NCBI GenBank assembly: GCA_963422465.1
Contig: OY730171.1
Coordinates: 4,484,202 to 4,548,201 of the forward strand
Length of the DNA stretch: 64,000 bases
Reading direction: 5' to 3'
Origin: Lichina pygmaea
Lineage: Eukaryota; Ascomycota; Lichinomycetes; Lichinales; Lichinaceae
A program made the translations under genes and the position numbers. The notes below the pieces were generated by a model. The model ran no database searches, was not told where the DNA came from, and worked only from the letters and a program-made list of their open reading frames with translations. This document shows, in pieces, positions 32,770 through 44,300 of the stretch; position 1 is the first letter of the stretch, and the number at the start of each line of letters is the position of its first letter.

Positions 32770-35319
32770 ACAAAACCTCTGAGAGACTCAAAGTACACTG
32801 TTCCCTGGTGGAACCAAGAGATTAAAGAGAAAATTAAAGAGGAAAGAAAACTAAGAAGAAAAGTCTTCCAAAACCAAGAACCAGTCTACAAACTTGAAAA
32901 AGTAATAAAGGAAAAGAAACACCTGATCAAGAATGCTAAAAGAAAGATATTCAGAGAACAACTCCAGAACCTGGCTGAAACACAAAAGCACTGGAAAATA
33001 GCCAAGTGGGGTAAAGAAAAAGCTGGCAAACCACCAGAACTTCCAATTGTTCCAGAGCTCACAAAGCAAGATGGAGAAACTGCCAGAACTTTCACAGAAA
33101 AGGTAGAAGTATTCAAAACCCAGTTCTTCCCTCTACCTCTCCAGCCAGTACCAGAATCCCAGGACCAGCCAGCCAACCACCAACAACACCAGCTATCTCA
33201 GGAAATCTCCAAAGAAGATATTCACAATATTCTGAAAAAGAAAAAACCTTTTACAGCTCCTGGGAAAGACACTCTACCCAATGGATTTCTAAAGGTATTA
33301 GGAGACTCTTTCAATAAAAAGATAGCCAAAGTTCTGGAAGCCTGCTGGAAGCTAGAATATTTCCCTGACAGATACAAAGCAGCCAGAACAATATGCTTGA
33401 GAAAGTCTAGCAAAGGATCCTATTGCTATACCAAAGCTTGGAGGCCAATAGCACTTCTCAACACAATTGGGAAGCTGATGGAAGCTCTGGCAGCCACAAA
33501 GCTAAGTGAACTGGCTGAGAAAGAAAACCTGCTACCAGAAATCCAGATGGGCTTCAGAAAAGGAAGATCAACTGAGTCTGCACTATTTTTACTCACTTCC
33601 CAAGTTGAAAAAGTCTGGAAGGAAGGAATGGTAGCCAGTCTTCTTTCTCTGGATATCTCAGGAGCTTATGATAGAGTTCTGCCAGACATTCTCAAGAAAA
33701 TCCTGGAGAGAAAAGGAATTCCCAGCTGGTTTGTTAACTGGATCTTTCCTTTCACTACCCAAAGAAAAACCTCTCTTGTTTTTGATGATTCAGAGTCTTC
33801 TTTGTTTCCAGTACACTGTGGAGTCTCTCAAGGTTCACCTCTCTCTCCTATTTTATTTCTTTTCTATATTTCAGATCTTCATAATATTGTTCATACACCA
33901 GAGAAAGATGTATCAGCTCTGGGCTTTGCAGATGATACAGACCTTCTGGCATTTTCCCCTTCTCTTAAAAGCAATCTCCTGAAGCTAAAGTCTACTCACT
34001 CCAAGTGTTTAGACTGGGCAAGAAAACATGGAATGAAGTTTGCACCTGAAAAGTATGAACTTCTCTATTTTTCTAGAAGAAGAACAGATAATCTTCAGCT
34101 CAGTCTAAGACTTGGAGAAGTGGTACTACAGCCTAAGAAAGAAGTGTGTATTCTGGGACTACACTATGATTCCAAGCTTCTCTGGAAAAAACACCAGAAA
34201 ATCATGTTATAGAAAGCTTCCAAGTTTTTCTCAGCACTTTCCAGAACTACTTTTTCTACATGGGGTCTACCTGTTCTCTCTGCTAGACTTGTCTACACTG
34301 CAATACTGAGATCACTTCTCAGCTATGCAGTAGGAGTCTGGTTCAATCTCCACAAAAAACCTTCTAATATTTCTTCTCTAAATCTTTTCCAGACTAAGTG
34401 TCTAAAAACTATAGGAGGTGTCTTCAAAGCTACTCCTACATTTCTTCTTGAAGGAGAACTATTCCTACCACCTCTTGATCTTTATTTCAAATTCAGAACA
34501 GCAACTTTCCTACAATCTTTCTATTTTTCTAATACTTCTCCTAATCCTCTCTCCTCACTTCTCTATAAGCTCTTTTCCCAGATCACTGTTTTTGATTCTA
34601 CTCTGAGAACACCTCCAAAGTCTCTGTCTACTGTCACACCTAACTGGAAAGCAAGATGGCTAGAAGAACTAACCACTAACCAAGATTACTCTAAGAAACA
34701 AATTCAAGAAGTGTTTCAGAAAGAGTGGGAAGCCAGATGGCAGGCAAACAGACAAAAGTGTTCTCCAGTCTGGGAGCTATTTTGCAGACTACCCCAAAGG
34801 AAAAATCTCAAAGTTTTCAAAGACTTGAGAAAAGCTGAAGCTAGTCTTTACTTGCAGATTCTATCAGCAAGGATAGGACTAGCCAGCTTTCTTTTCAGAG
34901 CAAATGTTCCAGACTTCCAATCCCCTCTATGTTCCTGTGGTTTTAGAGAAGAGACTGCTCAACATATCACTTTCTCTTGTATCAAGTTTCTTACTCAAAG
35001 ACAGCAAGCCACTTTTCTTTCCTACAATTTCTCTACTTTACTTCAAAAGCCTAAAGTGCTTAAAGAATTTCTTCTCTGGTTTATGTCTTTGAAAAAACTA
35101 GACCAGTTTTACTGAGCACACCAACTCTTACCAGAAAACCAATTATCTCTGTGATTTTATTTTCTCCAGACACTGCATATTCTCCCAGATAATTCCCTAG
35201 TCTCACCCAAGTCTCAGTTTTTATTCCTTCAAAGGTTTTCTGGGAAAAAAAGTATGTATCTAGAAGTTCTGCATGGCTCACCAGCCAAATCAGAGTAAGA
35301 ATAAAATAAAAAAATAAAA
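32770..35319 (+). mobile_element. LINE B2, 5'-truncated (2550 bp), TSD 12 bp
   Basis: TAGGCACTGGAG flanks it at 32758-32769 and 35320-35331. It begins within ORF2 after the endonuclease domain, with a small internal deletion near its 5' end compared with B1. It continues through the linker, RT, thumb and C-terminus to a 3' UTR ending GAGTAAGAATAAAATAAAAA. It sits inside X3. Confidence 0.92.
32800..35115 (+). pseudogene. LINE B2 ORF2 fragment (reverse transcriptase)
   Basis: Encodes VPWWNQEI and the linker, then the RT with FRKGRSTESALF, LDISGAYDRVL, CGVSQGSPLSP and GFADDTDLLAF; the catalytic Asp pair is intact. A TAG stop lies at the end of the 33397-34212 stretch, and further breaks follow in the thumb. 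The C-terminal CSCGFREETAQHITFSC is in the 34711-35115 stretch. It shows the ordinary decay of a non-autonomous LINE copy. Confidence 0.82.
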
Positions 35320-36132
35320 TAGGCACTGGAGTGGTGACATCTTCTTGTACAACCACTTTTCTTCTTTAACAGGTGGTCTCTGTTTGATTAACAACAATGT
35401 GGTGCCAAGACCACTCCCCCCTAGCAGATTCTCACATGTTAGCTGGAGACTCTGCTATAAGGGTGACATGACAAGAACTTTTCTTGACTACTCCAGAGGT
35501 GCCCTATCAGACACCTAGACTTCACATCCACCAGCTGTGAGGCTGGCTTCAGACTGTAGTGTACATAGTAGTTGTCTGTCAGGTGGTTTTCATCTCCCAA
35601 GCTTGGTTGCAGTTCTCTGTTCTGCTGTAGCTGTTTCACAGAGGTGTCCAGAGTGCCTGTACAACACCTCCAGTGGCCTGTCACTCCACAACACCAGCAG
35701 CTCAACCAGTGACTTGATTAGCTCTCAGTGCAGTGACTACAAGCAGTCTGGGAAGCTATCCACCATCAACTGCCCCAAGGTTTCCAGCCTGCACTATGTG
35801 GAGGTTTGAGTTGTTGCAGACTCTGCCAAAGTGGTAGAGGTGGCAGAGAAAAGCACTTCTCATCCAACTCTACCACACAGAAAGCTGATACCCCTTGGAG
35901 AGAACTCCCCCCCTCAGGCTTCTGTATATAAGAGAACCCAGATAGCTGGGGAGAATAGCTCTCCAGGCTGAACAACAAATACCAACAACAATAGCAAAAA
36001 AGTTACCCATCTTGCTATTCATCTATTAAGTCTCTGCCCTTCTTACCCAGACACACAGACCACCTATATTCTGTGTGAATATATACTGGCCTTTAACAGT
36101 TTCAGTCTCTAATGTATAGAACACTGACTTAA

Positions 36133-36190
36133 TACAATAGTAGAAAAAAAAAATCAAATAAAAAATAAAAATTAAAAAATACAATAGTAG
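36133..36190 (+). mobile_element. 36-bp LINE tail insertion with 11-bp TSD
   Basis: TACAATAGTAG occurs at 36133-36143 and 36180-36190. Between them lie only 36 bp of A-rich sequence containing AATCAAATAAAAAATAAAA, the tail type of LINE A. It is an almost completely 5'-truncated LINE insertion, evidence of target-primed reverse transcription that stopped in the tail. Confidence 0.85.
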
Positions 36191-36278
36191 ATCCACACAG
36201 CTCTACCTTTTCACAGGCAGACTGTACTCAGACTACACCTCAGGTGCAAGCCCAGGTGCTACCTACCTCTACCACCCT

Positions 36279-36711
36279 GGGGCGGCATGGTGTAGTGGGA
36301 AGCTGGTGAGAGTTTCCCACTACATGGCACCCATGACCCAGAACTAGTGGTGTCAGGTCTGGAGAACCTGACTAAACTAGTCGTCAGTTTGAATCTGACC
36401 CACCCCACATTCTGCCACAAAAACCCCCAAAATTTATAGAACTTGTCTAAGATGTACTACTCACAAGATGTATGAAAACCCCCAAGAAATAGCTCACCCA
36501 ATATCTGTCAAGATCCACAAAACCCTTATTACTGTGGTTTTCCTATTTTCCCTACAGGGTTTGGGGTTTTCCCACAGTACGTACACTACAAACCACAGGG
36601 TGTACGGTAAATGTGTGAGGTCCCCGAGTCAAGTCTACCAGAGACAAAAATTCTTCAAGAAGTTCTGCATGGCTTAACAGCTGAATCAGTGTAAGAATCA
36701 AATCAAATCAA
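36279..36711 (+). mobile_element. tRNA-derived SINE, copy S3 (433 bp), TSD 14 bp
   Basis: Head GGGGCGGCATGGTGTAGTGG with box A near 36288-36298; box B reads AGTTTGAATCT. The end matches the LINE 3' end and has an AAATC tail. ACCTCTACCAC plus three bases with one transition flanks it at 36265-36278 and 36712-36725. It lies in the leader of the LTR-B gypsy element. Confidence 0.92.
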
Positions 36712-37571
36712 ACCTCTACCACTCTCACCTTACCTCTAAAGCTGTTGAAGGTGAGTACACTGAAAAGATATGATGGATCACAAGAGAGATTGGAATTATT
36801 CTTCTCTCAGCTTGAGATTTACTACAGGTTCAATACCACACAATTCCCAACAGAACAGAAGAAGGTACTATTCACAGTCTCCTACCTGGACAAACTAATA
36901 TTCACATAGTTCAGTATCTACCTACAAGACTTCCTTGACAACAAGGAAGATCTCTCAAACATGAAGACTATGATATAGCAGATTATCAGAAGTTTCTTGA
37001 CTTTCAAGACTCAGATAAAGAAGACTTTTGGGGTCATCAACAAGAAACAAGATATAGAACAAAAACTCCAAGCACTACAGCAGACAGAGTCAGTATCAGA
37101 CTTTGTGGCAAGGTTCCAACAACTGTCAGTGAGGACACAGTGGGGAGATAGTGTCTTAACAGCACTATTCTACCAAGCCCTCAAGGAACAAGTCAAGGAT
37201 AACATCACATGTGGAGACTGACCCACCAATCTTGAAGACATGATCAATATAGTGGTATGTATCAATAACCAACAGTTTGAATAAAAGCTTGAGAAGTGAG
37301 GTAAGTATACAAAACTATAGGGTAAGAAAACAGTGCCAGTATAGGACAAGTACAGCTTGATGCCCATGGAAATCAATACAGCAACACCACAGGCAACAAA
37401 GAAGAAAGAAACACAGAAGTGTTATAACTACCAGAAAGTAGGTCACCTCACAGCCAACTGCTGAAGTAAGAGAAAAGAAGAAGGCAAGAGTAAGCAGTTG
37501 AATACTACTGGTGCCTGGAAAGACAAGAGTATTCAGGAGCCACTAAAAGCTCCCAGAGGCACACTACCCAT

Positions 37572-37924
37572 TGTGACAAGGCAATAGCAGAGCAGAACTC
37601 GAGCCTAACTGATTCAGTAACCTTGACCTGACTTGGCTTGAGACTTGAGACTTGGATTGATGTACAAGACGAAAGACAAGGAAGGAAGAAAAAGAGAAAA
37701 GAAGAGAAGAAGCTGGGGGAGCAGGAGAAGTTCTTATAGACAGGGGATCAGGCAACAGCAGAGCAAACAGGCAACAGTGCAGATAGAACTTCCCGGCAAG
37801 GTGTGTGACTTGTGCCAGATATGCAACAAGGCAATAGCAGAGTAAACAGGCAACAGTGCAGATGGAACTTCCTGGCAAGGTGTGTGACTTGTGCCAGATA
37901 TGCAACTGGGCCAGAACTGTGACA
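37572..37924 (-). repeat. LTR of the second chromovirus family (353 bp)
   Basis: On the minus strand TGTCACAG...TTGTCACA, next to the purine-rich tract GAAGAAGGGGGGTAA in the internal region. It contains two direct copies of an approximately 80-bp block (about 37750-37908), each with GGCAAGGTGTGTGACTTGTG. It inserted into the gag of the LTR-B gypsy element. Confidence 0.82.
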
Positions 37925-38521
37925 TTACCCCCCTTCTTCACATAGTGAACTCCTGTGAGTCTCAGGCCACTTGTGGGTGTAGTTCCCTGGCCGTGGTTTC
38001 CTTGCGTATTTCTCATGGAAGTTGTAGATGGTGTCTATGGCATTGTCAAGATACTTAATAGACTCTTCAGTGGTATCTTCAATTGGCCATCCAGACTATT
38101 TGACCAGGTACTTGAACTTCTGTCAAGATGTTGCTGGCTTGGAGTCAAGGATTTCTTCAACCTAGAACTCTTCATCTGTGTCTTGACCAATAACAGGGCC
38201 AGGGTGTTCATTTGATTGGCCAGGGATAGGATTAGCAGGTGTCAGACGTAGAAGAGAAACATGAAAGACAGGGTGGATCTTGAGAGTGTGTGGAAGCTCC
38301 AGATAGCAGGGACAGCTTCTGACTGTCTTCAACACCTTGAATAGTCCAATCCACTTGTTGTCAAGCTTTTTGCATGGGCAGTGTGTCCTGATGTTCTTGG
38401 TATTCAGCCAAACAAGATCTCCAGTTTGATAGGACAGTGACAGGACTTGATGCAAATTGGTGGTGTGAGCTTAAGCTTCCTGGGATAGTCAGAGTTCAGC
38501 TTACAACTATTCCAGAATCTG

Positions 38522-39644
38522 GCCTGCGAAGACTCAAACCTCCACACGGTGCAGGCTGGGAACCTCGGGGCAGCGATGGCAGGCAGTCTCCCAAGCTGCT
38601 TGTAGTCGCTGCACTGAGAGCTAATTGAGTCACCGGTTGAGCTGCTGGTGCCCGTGGAGTGACAGGCCACCGGAGGTGTTGTGCAGGCACCCTGGACACC
38701 CCCGTGAAGTGACATCAGCAGAACAGAGGACTTCGACCAAACTGGTTATGAAAACCACCCGACAGATGTCTACCGTGTACGCTACAGCCTGAAGCCAGCC
38801 TTGCAACTGGTGGATGTGAAGTCTAGACACCCGACAGGGCACCTCTGGAGTAGACAAGAGGAGTTCCTATCACACACCCCCCTTCTGGCAGAGTCTCCAG
38901 CAGCTGATGCATCAAGGATCTTGTTCTAGGAGGGGAGTGATGTCTGTACTGCGGCGTTGTTAATCGAACAGGGACTACGTGTTAAAGAAGGTGAGCAGGT
39001 GGCACGAAGAGTTTCTGCTGCTCCAGTACCTAATGGCCGTGTGATAGTCAAAGTGCTGGCTTGATGGTTTTGCCTAAGGTCTTCCCACAGATTCTCTTCG
39101 GGCCACCTACAGACTGGGGCTAGGGCACTGGAGGTTCTCCAGTGGGCCACCACATACATCCGGGGTCCCACAGACGACAGCGGGCAGACAGAGACTTCTC
39201 CCTACTTGGTTAGTGGGCTGGAAAGGCAGTCCTGCAGGTGCTGGCATGGCCTGCAGGGTCTGTAGAGCCTGCGAGGCATGGTCGGCCTCTGTACAAGAGA
39301 TCTACAGAGATAACACGAAACAGCAAGAGCTGCGGGGCGTGGCATATAATGGCAGTGACGGCAGTAGGGTCTGGGCCTACTACGAGACTGTCTATATAGC
39401 CCGAGAGGACGGAAGCGCATGCCAGTCTGTACAGAGTGCAGGCTCAGGCTGCAAATGACGGGCTCAAGGAGCAAACTGCAGTTGGAGCGTGGGCTCCGGG
39501 CTGGCAACCCAGCGCTCCGAAGCAGGACCTAGGGGTGAGCGTACACGGCAGAGCGCAAAAGACCTCAGGACTGCGGGGAAGCGTGGCAGAGACCCTGCAC
39601 GGGATGTCGACTCTGCGCTATGCCTCGGCATAGCTCAACTGTGG
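38522..39644 (+). repeat. Sequence X, copy X1 (1.12 kb), 5' part of chimera 1
   Basis: Starts GCCTGCGAAGACTC directly after the TSD and ends CTCAACTGTGG at 39644, where LINE-A sequence begins. It is collinear with X2 (58806-59929, minus) over its whole length. It is CpG-rich, unlike the LINE it is attached to. A hairpin GCTATGCC-TC-GGCATAGC (39617-39634) lies ten bases before its end. Small open frames exist, for example 39213-39458, but no known protein is seen. By position it matches the role of WEIRD in the Magnaporthe MINE chimeras; I cannot test sequence similarity. Confidence 0.88.
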
Positions 39645-40201
39645 CCAGGCTGGCAGACTTTCTGTCAAAAGCCACACAAAAACAATCTGAAGCTCTACAA
39701 AGAGTTACAGAAAGCTGAGGCAAGTCTGCTACTGCAAATCAGGACTGGAAGAATTGGTCTGGCAAGTTTTCTTTTCAGAGCTGGAGCTTCTGACTTCCCT
39801 ACCCCACTATGTGTGTGTGGCCAAGCAGAAGAAACTGCAAAACATATCACCTCTTCATGCTCTCTTTATTCAAGACAAAGACAACAAGTCTTTTTTAATC
39901 CCCAAGACTTCACTATTATTTCAAACCCAGAGCTACTACAGAAGTTCTTGTACTGGTTTATGTCTTTGAAAAGACTAAACCAGTTTAATCTAGCTTTCAA
40001 ACTCCACTATTCCCAATCCAATACCTAGATTCTCTTCTCTTACCAGAAACTTCAAGATTCCTTTTGTTACATTCCCTAGTCACACCCTGCCTTCAGTTTT
40101 TATCCCTTCAAAAGTTTTCTGAAGGAGTTCACTATTAGCTAGAAGATCTGCATGGCTGTAAAGCTACTACCAGTGTAAGAATCAAATAAATAAATAAAAA
40201 A
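39645..40201 (+). mobile_element. LINE-A 3' fragment, 3' part of chimera 1
   Basis: Starts CCAGGCTGGCAGACTTTCTG (ORF2 residue about 953), runs through the ORF2 end and the 3' UTR to a tail of AAATAAATAAAAAAA. The TSD ATTCCAGAATCTG at 38509-38521 and 40202-40214 encloses X1 plus this fragment, so both were inserted in one event. The target is the second-family chromovirus. Confidence 0.92.
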
Positions 40202-41386
40202 ATTCCAGAATCTGCATCATTTCTCCAGAGATTTCCATAGCATCTTGGTTGCAGGCTTTACTTGTGGGTGTGATGCTGAGTTGTGGATGGAACCTTTTGT
40301 TGGCAAAGAACAGTGACATGCCAGAGGAATCAGACTGGGAGTTGTTCTACGTGAACTCTGCCAGAGGAAGCCATTGGACCCAGTCATCTTGGAGATAGTT
40401 GACATAGGATCTCAGGTAGTGTTCAAGCTCCTGATTCTCTTGTTCTGTCTGACTATCTGTCTCTGGGTGGTGTCCTGAGAATAGTCGTAGCATGATGTCA
40501 AGATGGACACAGAGTGCTTTCCAGAATGAGCTGACAAACTGACCTCCTCTGTCTGAGACAATGCTCCTGGGCAAGCCATAGGTACGGACAACAAACTGGA
40601 TGAACATCCAGACAAGATGCAAGGTTGTTATCTCAGCACATGGCACAAAGTGGTGTTCTTTGGTGAGATGGTCAGTGATAACCCAGATGTGCTTGGCACC
40701 AGGGAAGCAGGCATCTCTTAACTTGGGCAAGTCAGTAATGAAATCCATAGCCAGATCCTGCCAACATTGCTGAGGCATGGGAAGAGATAGCAGCTCTCCT
40801 TGGCGATCACAGGCAGGCTTTGCTCAAGAGCAGACATGACAATTCCTGATGTTTTTTTTATTTTATTTTATTTATTTTATTTGATTCTTACACTGGTAGT
40901 AGCTTTACAGCTATGCAGATCTTCTAGCTAATAGTGAACTCTTTCAGAAAATCTTTGAAGAGATAAAAACTGAAGCCAGGGTGTGACTAGGGAATGTAAC
41001 AAAAGGAATCTTGAAGTTTCTGGTAAGAGAAGAGAATCTAGGTATTAGGTTGGGAATAGTGGAGTTTGAAACCTAGATTAAACTGGTTTAGTCTTTTCAA
41101 AAACATAAACCAGTACAAGAACTTCTGTAGTAGCTCTGGGTTTGAAATAATAGTGGTGAAGTCTTGGGGATTAAAAAAGACTTGTTGTCTTTGTCTTGAA
41201 TAAAGAGAGCATGATTTTTTTGATTTGATTTGATTCTTACACTGTTTGTAGCTTTACAGCCATGCAGATCTTCCAGCTAATAGTGAACTTCTTCAGAAAA
41301 CCTTTAAAGGAATAAAAACTGAAGACAGGGAGGTGACTAGAAAGTGTAGCAAAAGGAAATCTTGTAGTGTCTGGTAGGAAAAGCTT

Positions 41387-44300
41387 CTAGATGTTGGAGT
41401 GTGAATAGTGAAGTTTGAAAGCCAGATTAAATTGGTTTAGTCTTTTCAAAGACATAAACCAGTACAGAAACTTCTGTAGAAGCTCTGGGTTTGAAATAAT
41501 AGTAGTGAAATCTTGGGGGTTAAAGAGAGCATGTTGTCTTTGACTTGAGTAGAGAGAGCATGAAGAGGTGATATGCTTTACTGTCTCTTCTGCTTGACCA
41601 CACATGCATAGGGGGGTAGGAAAGTCAGGGACTCCAGCTCTGAAAAGAAAACTTGCTAGACCAATTCTCCCAGTTCTGGTTTGCAGTAGTAGACTTGCCT
41701 CAGCTTTCTGTAGCTCTTTGTAGAGCTTTAGGTTGTTGTAGTGAGGTTTTTGGCAAAACACCTGCCATCCAGCATAGCCTTTTCTTTTCTTCTCCTCCCA
41801 TTGGTTTTCCCACTCTTTAGTAAAGAGTATTTGTAGTTCTTTCTTTGAACTAGCCTGGTTAGTAGTTATTTGACTTAACCAAGTGAACTTCCAATTAGGA
41901 GAGATAGTTGAGGATTTCTTTAAAGGTTTCCTCAGTGAAGAAGCATAGGAAGAAATAGTAGAAAAGGTACTGTCAAGAAAGTCTTTCAGAGAGGAGGTTT
42001 GGATAGAAGATAGAAAACAAGCTGTGCGAAATTTAAAATAGAGATCTAGAGGTAAAAGAAAAAGCTCACTCTCTAATAGAAAAGAAGGAGTGGCTTTGAA
42101 AGCACCCCCAATAAGTCTCAGACATTTGTTTTGGAATATGATAAGAGAGGAAATATTAGAGGATTTTCTGAGTGGGTTGAACCAAATTCCCACTGCATAG
42201 CTCAGTACAGATCTGAGTATTGCAGTGTACACAAGGCGTGCTGTGAGAACTGGAAAGCCCCAGGTGGAGTAAGAGGTTCTAGAAAGAGAAGATAGTGCTT
42301 TTTGTGCTTTTTGAAGAATAATTCTCTGGTGTTTGTGCCAGTGGAGTTTGGCATCCAGGTACACTCCCAATACTCGCACTTCTTCTTTTGGTTTTAGAAT
42401 CACATTCCCAAGTCTAAGCTTGAGCTGCAGATTGTCTGATCTTCTTCTGGAAAAATGAAGTATTTCATATTTCTCAGGAGAGAAGACCATTCCATGTCTT
42501 GCAGCCCAAGATAGACATTTAAGATGTGTATTCTTCAACTTCAGAAGGTTGCTTTTAAGAGAGTGTCCAAATGCAAGCAGATTTGTATCATCTGCAAATC
42601 CCAGAGCAGAAACACCAGTAGTAGGAGAATGTACAGTCTCATGAAGTTCAGAAATATAGAATAGAAAAAGAATAGGAGACAAAGGGGAACCTTGGGGAAC
42701 TCCACAGTGAATAGGAATAGAAGAGGACTCAGAGTCATCAAAAACTAGGGTGGTGGTACGTCTGGTACAGAAAGAGAAGATCCAAGAAGTTAGCCAGAGA
42801 GGGATTCCTTTTCTCTCCAGAATCTTTTGAAGAATCTCTGGAAGAACTCTGTCATATGCTCCTGAGATGTCCAGAGAAAGTAGAGATGCAACCATGCCTT
42901 CTTTCCAGACTTTTTCCACTTGGGAAGTTAGAAGGAAGAGTGCTGATTCAGTTGATCTGCCTTTCCTGAACCCCATCTGGATTTCTGGCAAGAGTTTAGC
43001 CTCTTCTGCTACCTTGCTTAGTCTGGCTGCTGTAATAGCTTCCATCAGCTTGCCAGTTGTGTTTAGCAGAGCTATAGGGCGCCAGGCTTTAGCTTGGTTA
43101 TAGATTCCCTTGCCAGGTTTTCTTAGACAGACTGTTTTTGCATTCTTGAATTTCTCTGGAAAGTATTCCAGTCTCCAGCATGTTGATGTGAGAACAGCTA
43201 TAGCTTGGCAGAACTTGGGACCCAGAGCTTTCAGAAATCCATTTGGCAGCTTGTCTTTTCCTCCTGCTGTAAAAGGTTTCTTCTTGTTCAGAATTTGCTC
43301 CACTTCTTCAGTGGTAACCTCCTGAGAAAGCTGGATCTCTGGGGTACTCTGGTGACTTTCTGTACTTGGTTCTGGAACACGTGCTTCTGGAAAGAATTGA
43401 GCTGAGAAAGATTTTGTCTTCTCCTCAAAGCTTTTGGCTAGTCCTTCTTGAGTCTCCAGATCAGGGACCAGAGGAAGATCAGGGGTCTTGTTAGCTTTTG
43501 ATTTTCCCCACTTTGCAAGCTTCCAGAATTTTGAGGAACTGGCTAGCTCATGAACTTGTTTTCTGAAGGTGTTCTGTTTGCCTTCTCTGACAGCTTTCTT
43601 CTTGAGCTTAGTTGCTTCTTCTAGCTCTTCTTGGCTTGCCTGTCCTCTGAGCACTTGTCTTCTTATTCTTCTTTCCTGCTTAACTTTAGTTTGGATCTCT
43701 TGGTTCCACCAGGGGACTGAGTGGCTAGATTGCTTCTGGAGTTCTGTGCATCTGTCTGCTATTTCTTGGAGAAAGTGGTTAAGATATTCCAAGTACTCAT
43801 CCACTTCATGTTTATCTTGAAAGTGGAAGGGCAGCTGCAAATTATTACACTCTTGTTTTGCCAGGTTTGTGTCCAGTGTTTTCCAGTTCCTTTCTGGCTT
43901 CCAGGTTTTTCTTGGTGAGTCCAGGTCCAGGCTAGTTAGCACAGGTCTGTGGTCAGACCTATGAAAGAACTGCAAAGCAATTTTAGAAAAGATTAGAGAG
44001 TTAGAAAGAGAAGAAGATATAAAGGAAAGATCAATAGGTGAACAGAGTTTGTGGGAAAGAGATCTAGCTATTGTGGGTGTAAAAGGTGCAATAGCTAACT
44101 CCAGATTTGAGTTTTTCATTAGAGTTTGGAACTTGTGTGCAGTGTCAGAATATAGTCTTCTTTTCTTTGACCAGTCAGGGTGGTGAAGATTTGAGTCTGG
44201 AAGAAGAATATGCTGCCCTTTTGCTTGTAAAGCATTTTGGAGTAGACAGAGAAGAGCTTCTGATGCTTGTAGGTAGTTCTCTTGACTTGAGGGAGTGAAG

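Larger units (their letters stand above)
32145..35822 (-). repeat. Sequence X, copy X3, split by LINE B2
   Basis: The older and most diverged of three copies of a 1.1-kb repeat. Pieces: 32145-32769 and 35332 to about 35822. It reads on the minus strand from about 35822 and ends ...CAACTGTGG at 32145, exactly where X1 and X2 end. LINE B2 inserted with the 12-bp TSD TAGGCACTGGAG. Compared with X1 and X2 it has lost most of its CpGs. No protein is recognised. Confidence 0.85.
35823..37571 (+). mobile_element. Ty3/gypsy element with LTR-B: partial LTR and gag (broken)
   Basis: A partial LTR (about 35823-36097, ending TTTAACA) is followed by a leader and a gag region (about 36720-37560). Gag shows a Retrotrans_gag-like stretch (VSDFVARFQQLSVRTQW, ALFYQALKEQVKDNI) and a decayed zinc knuckle (CYNYQKVGHLTANC). 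It is cut on the left by X3 and on the right by the LTR at 37572. It carries a 36-bp LINE tail and SINE S3. Several breaks in the gag alone. It is the oldest layer in this part of the window. Confidence 0.8.

Noticed and set aside
38162-38455. A host chromodomain or integrase-like gene
   Set aside because: It belongs to the second-family chromovirus, next to its purine tract and LTR.
39213-39458. An 81-codon frame in X1 (…GVAYNGSDGSRVWAYYETVY…), similar to one in X2 at 58992-59276
   Set aside because: X1 and X2 are close copies, so similarity is expected. Their differences fall on coding and silent positions alike, the older X3 does not keep the frame's end, and no family is recognised.
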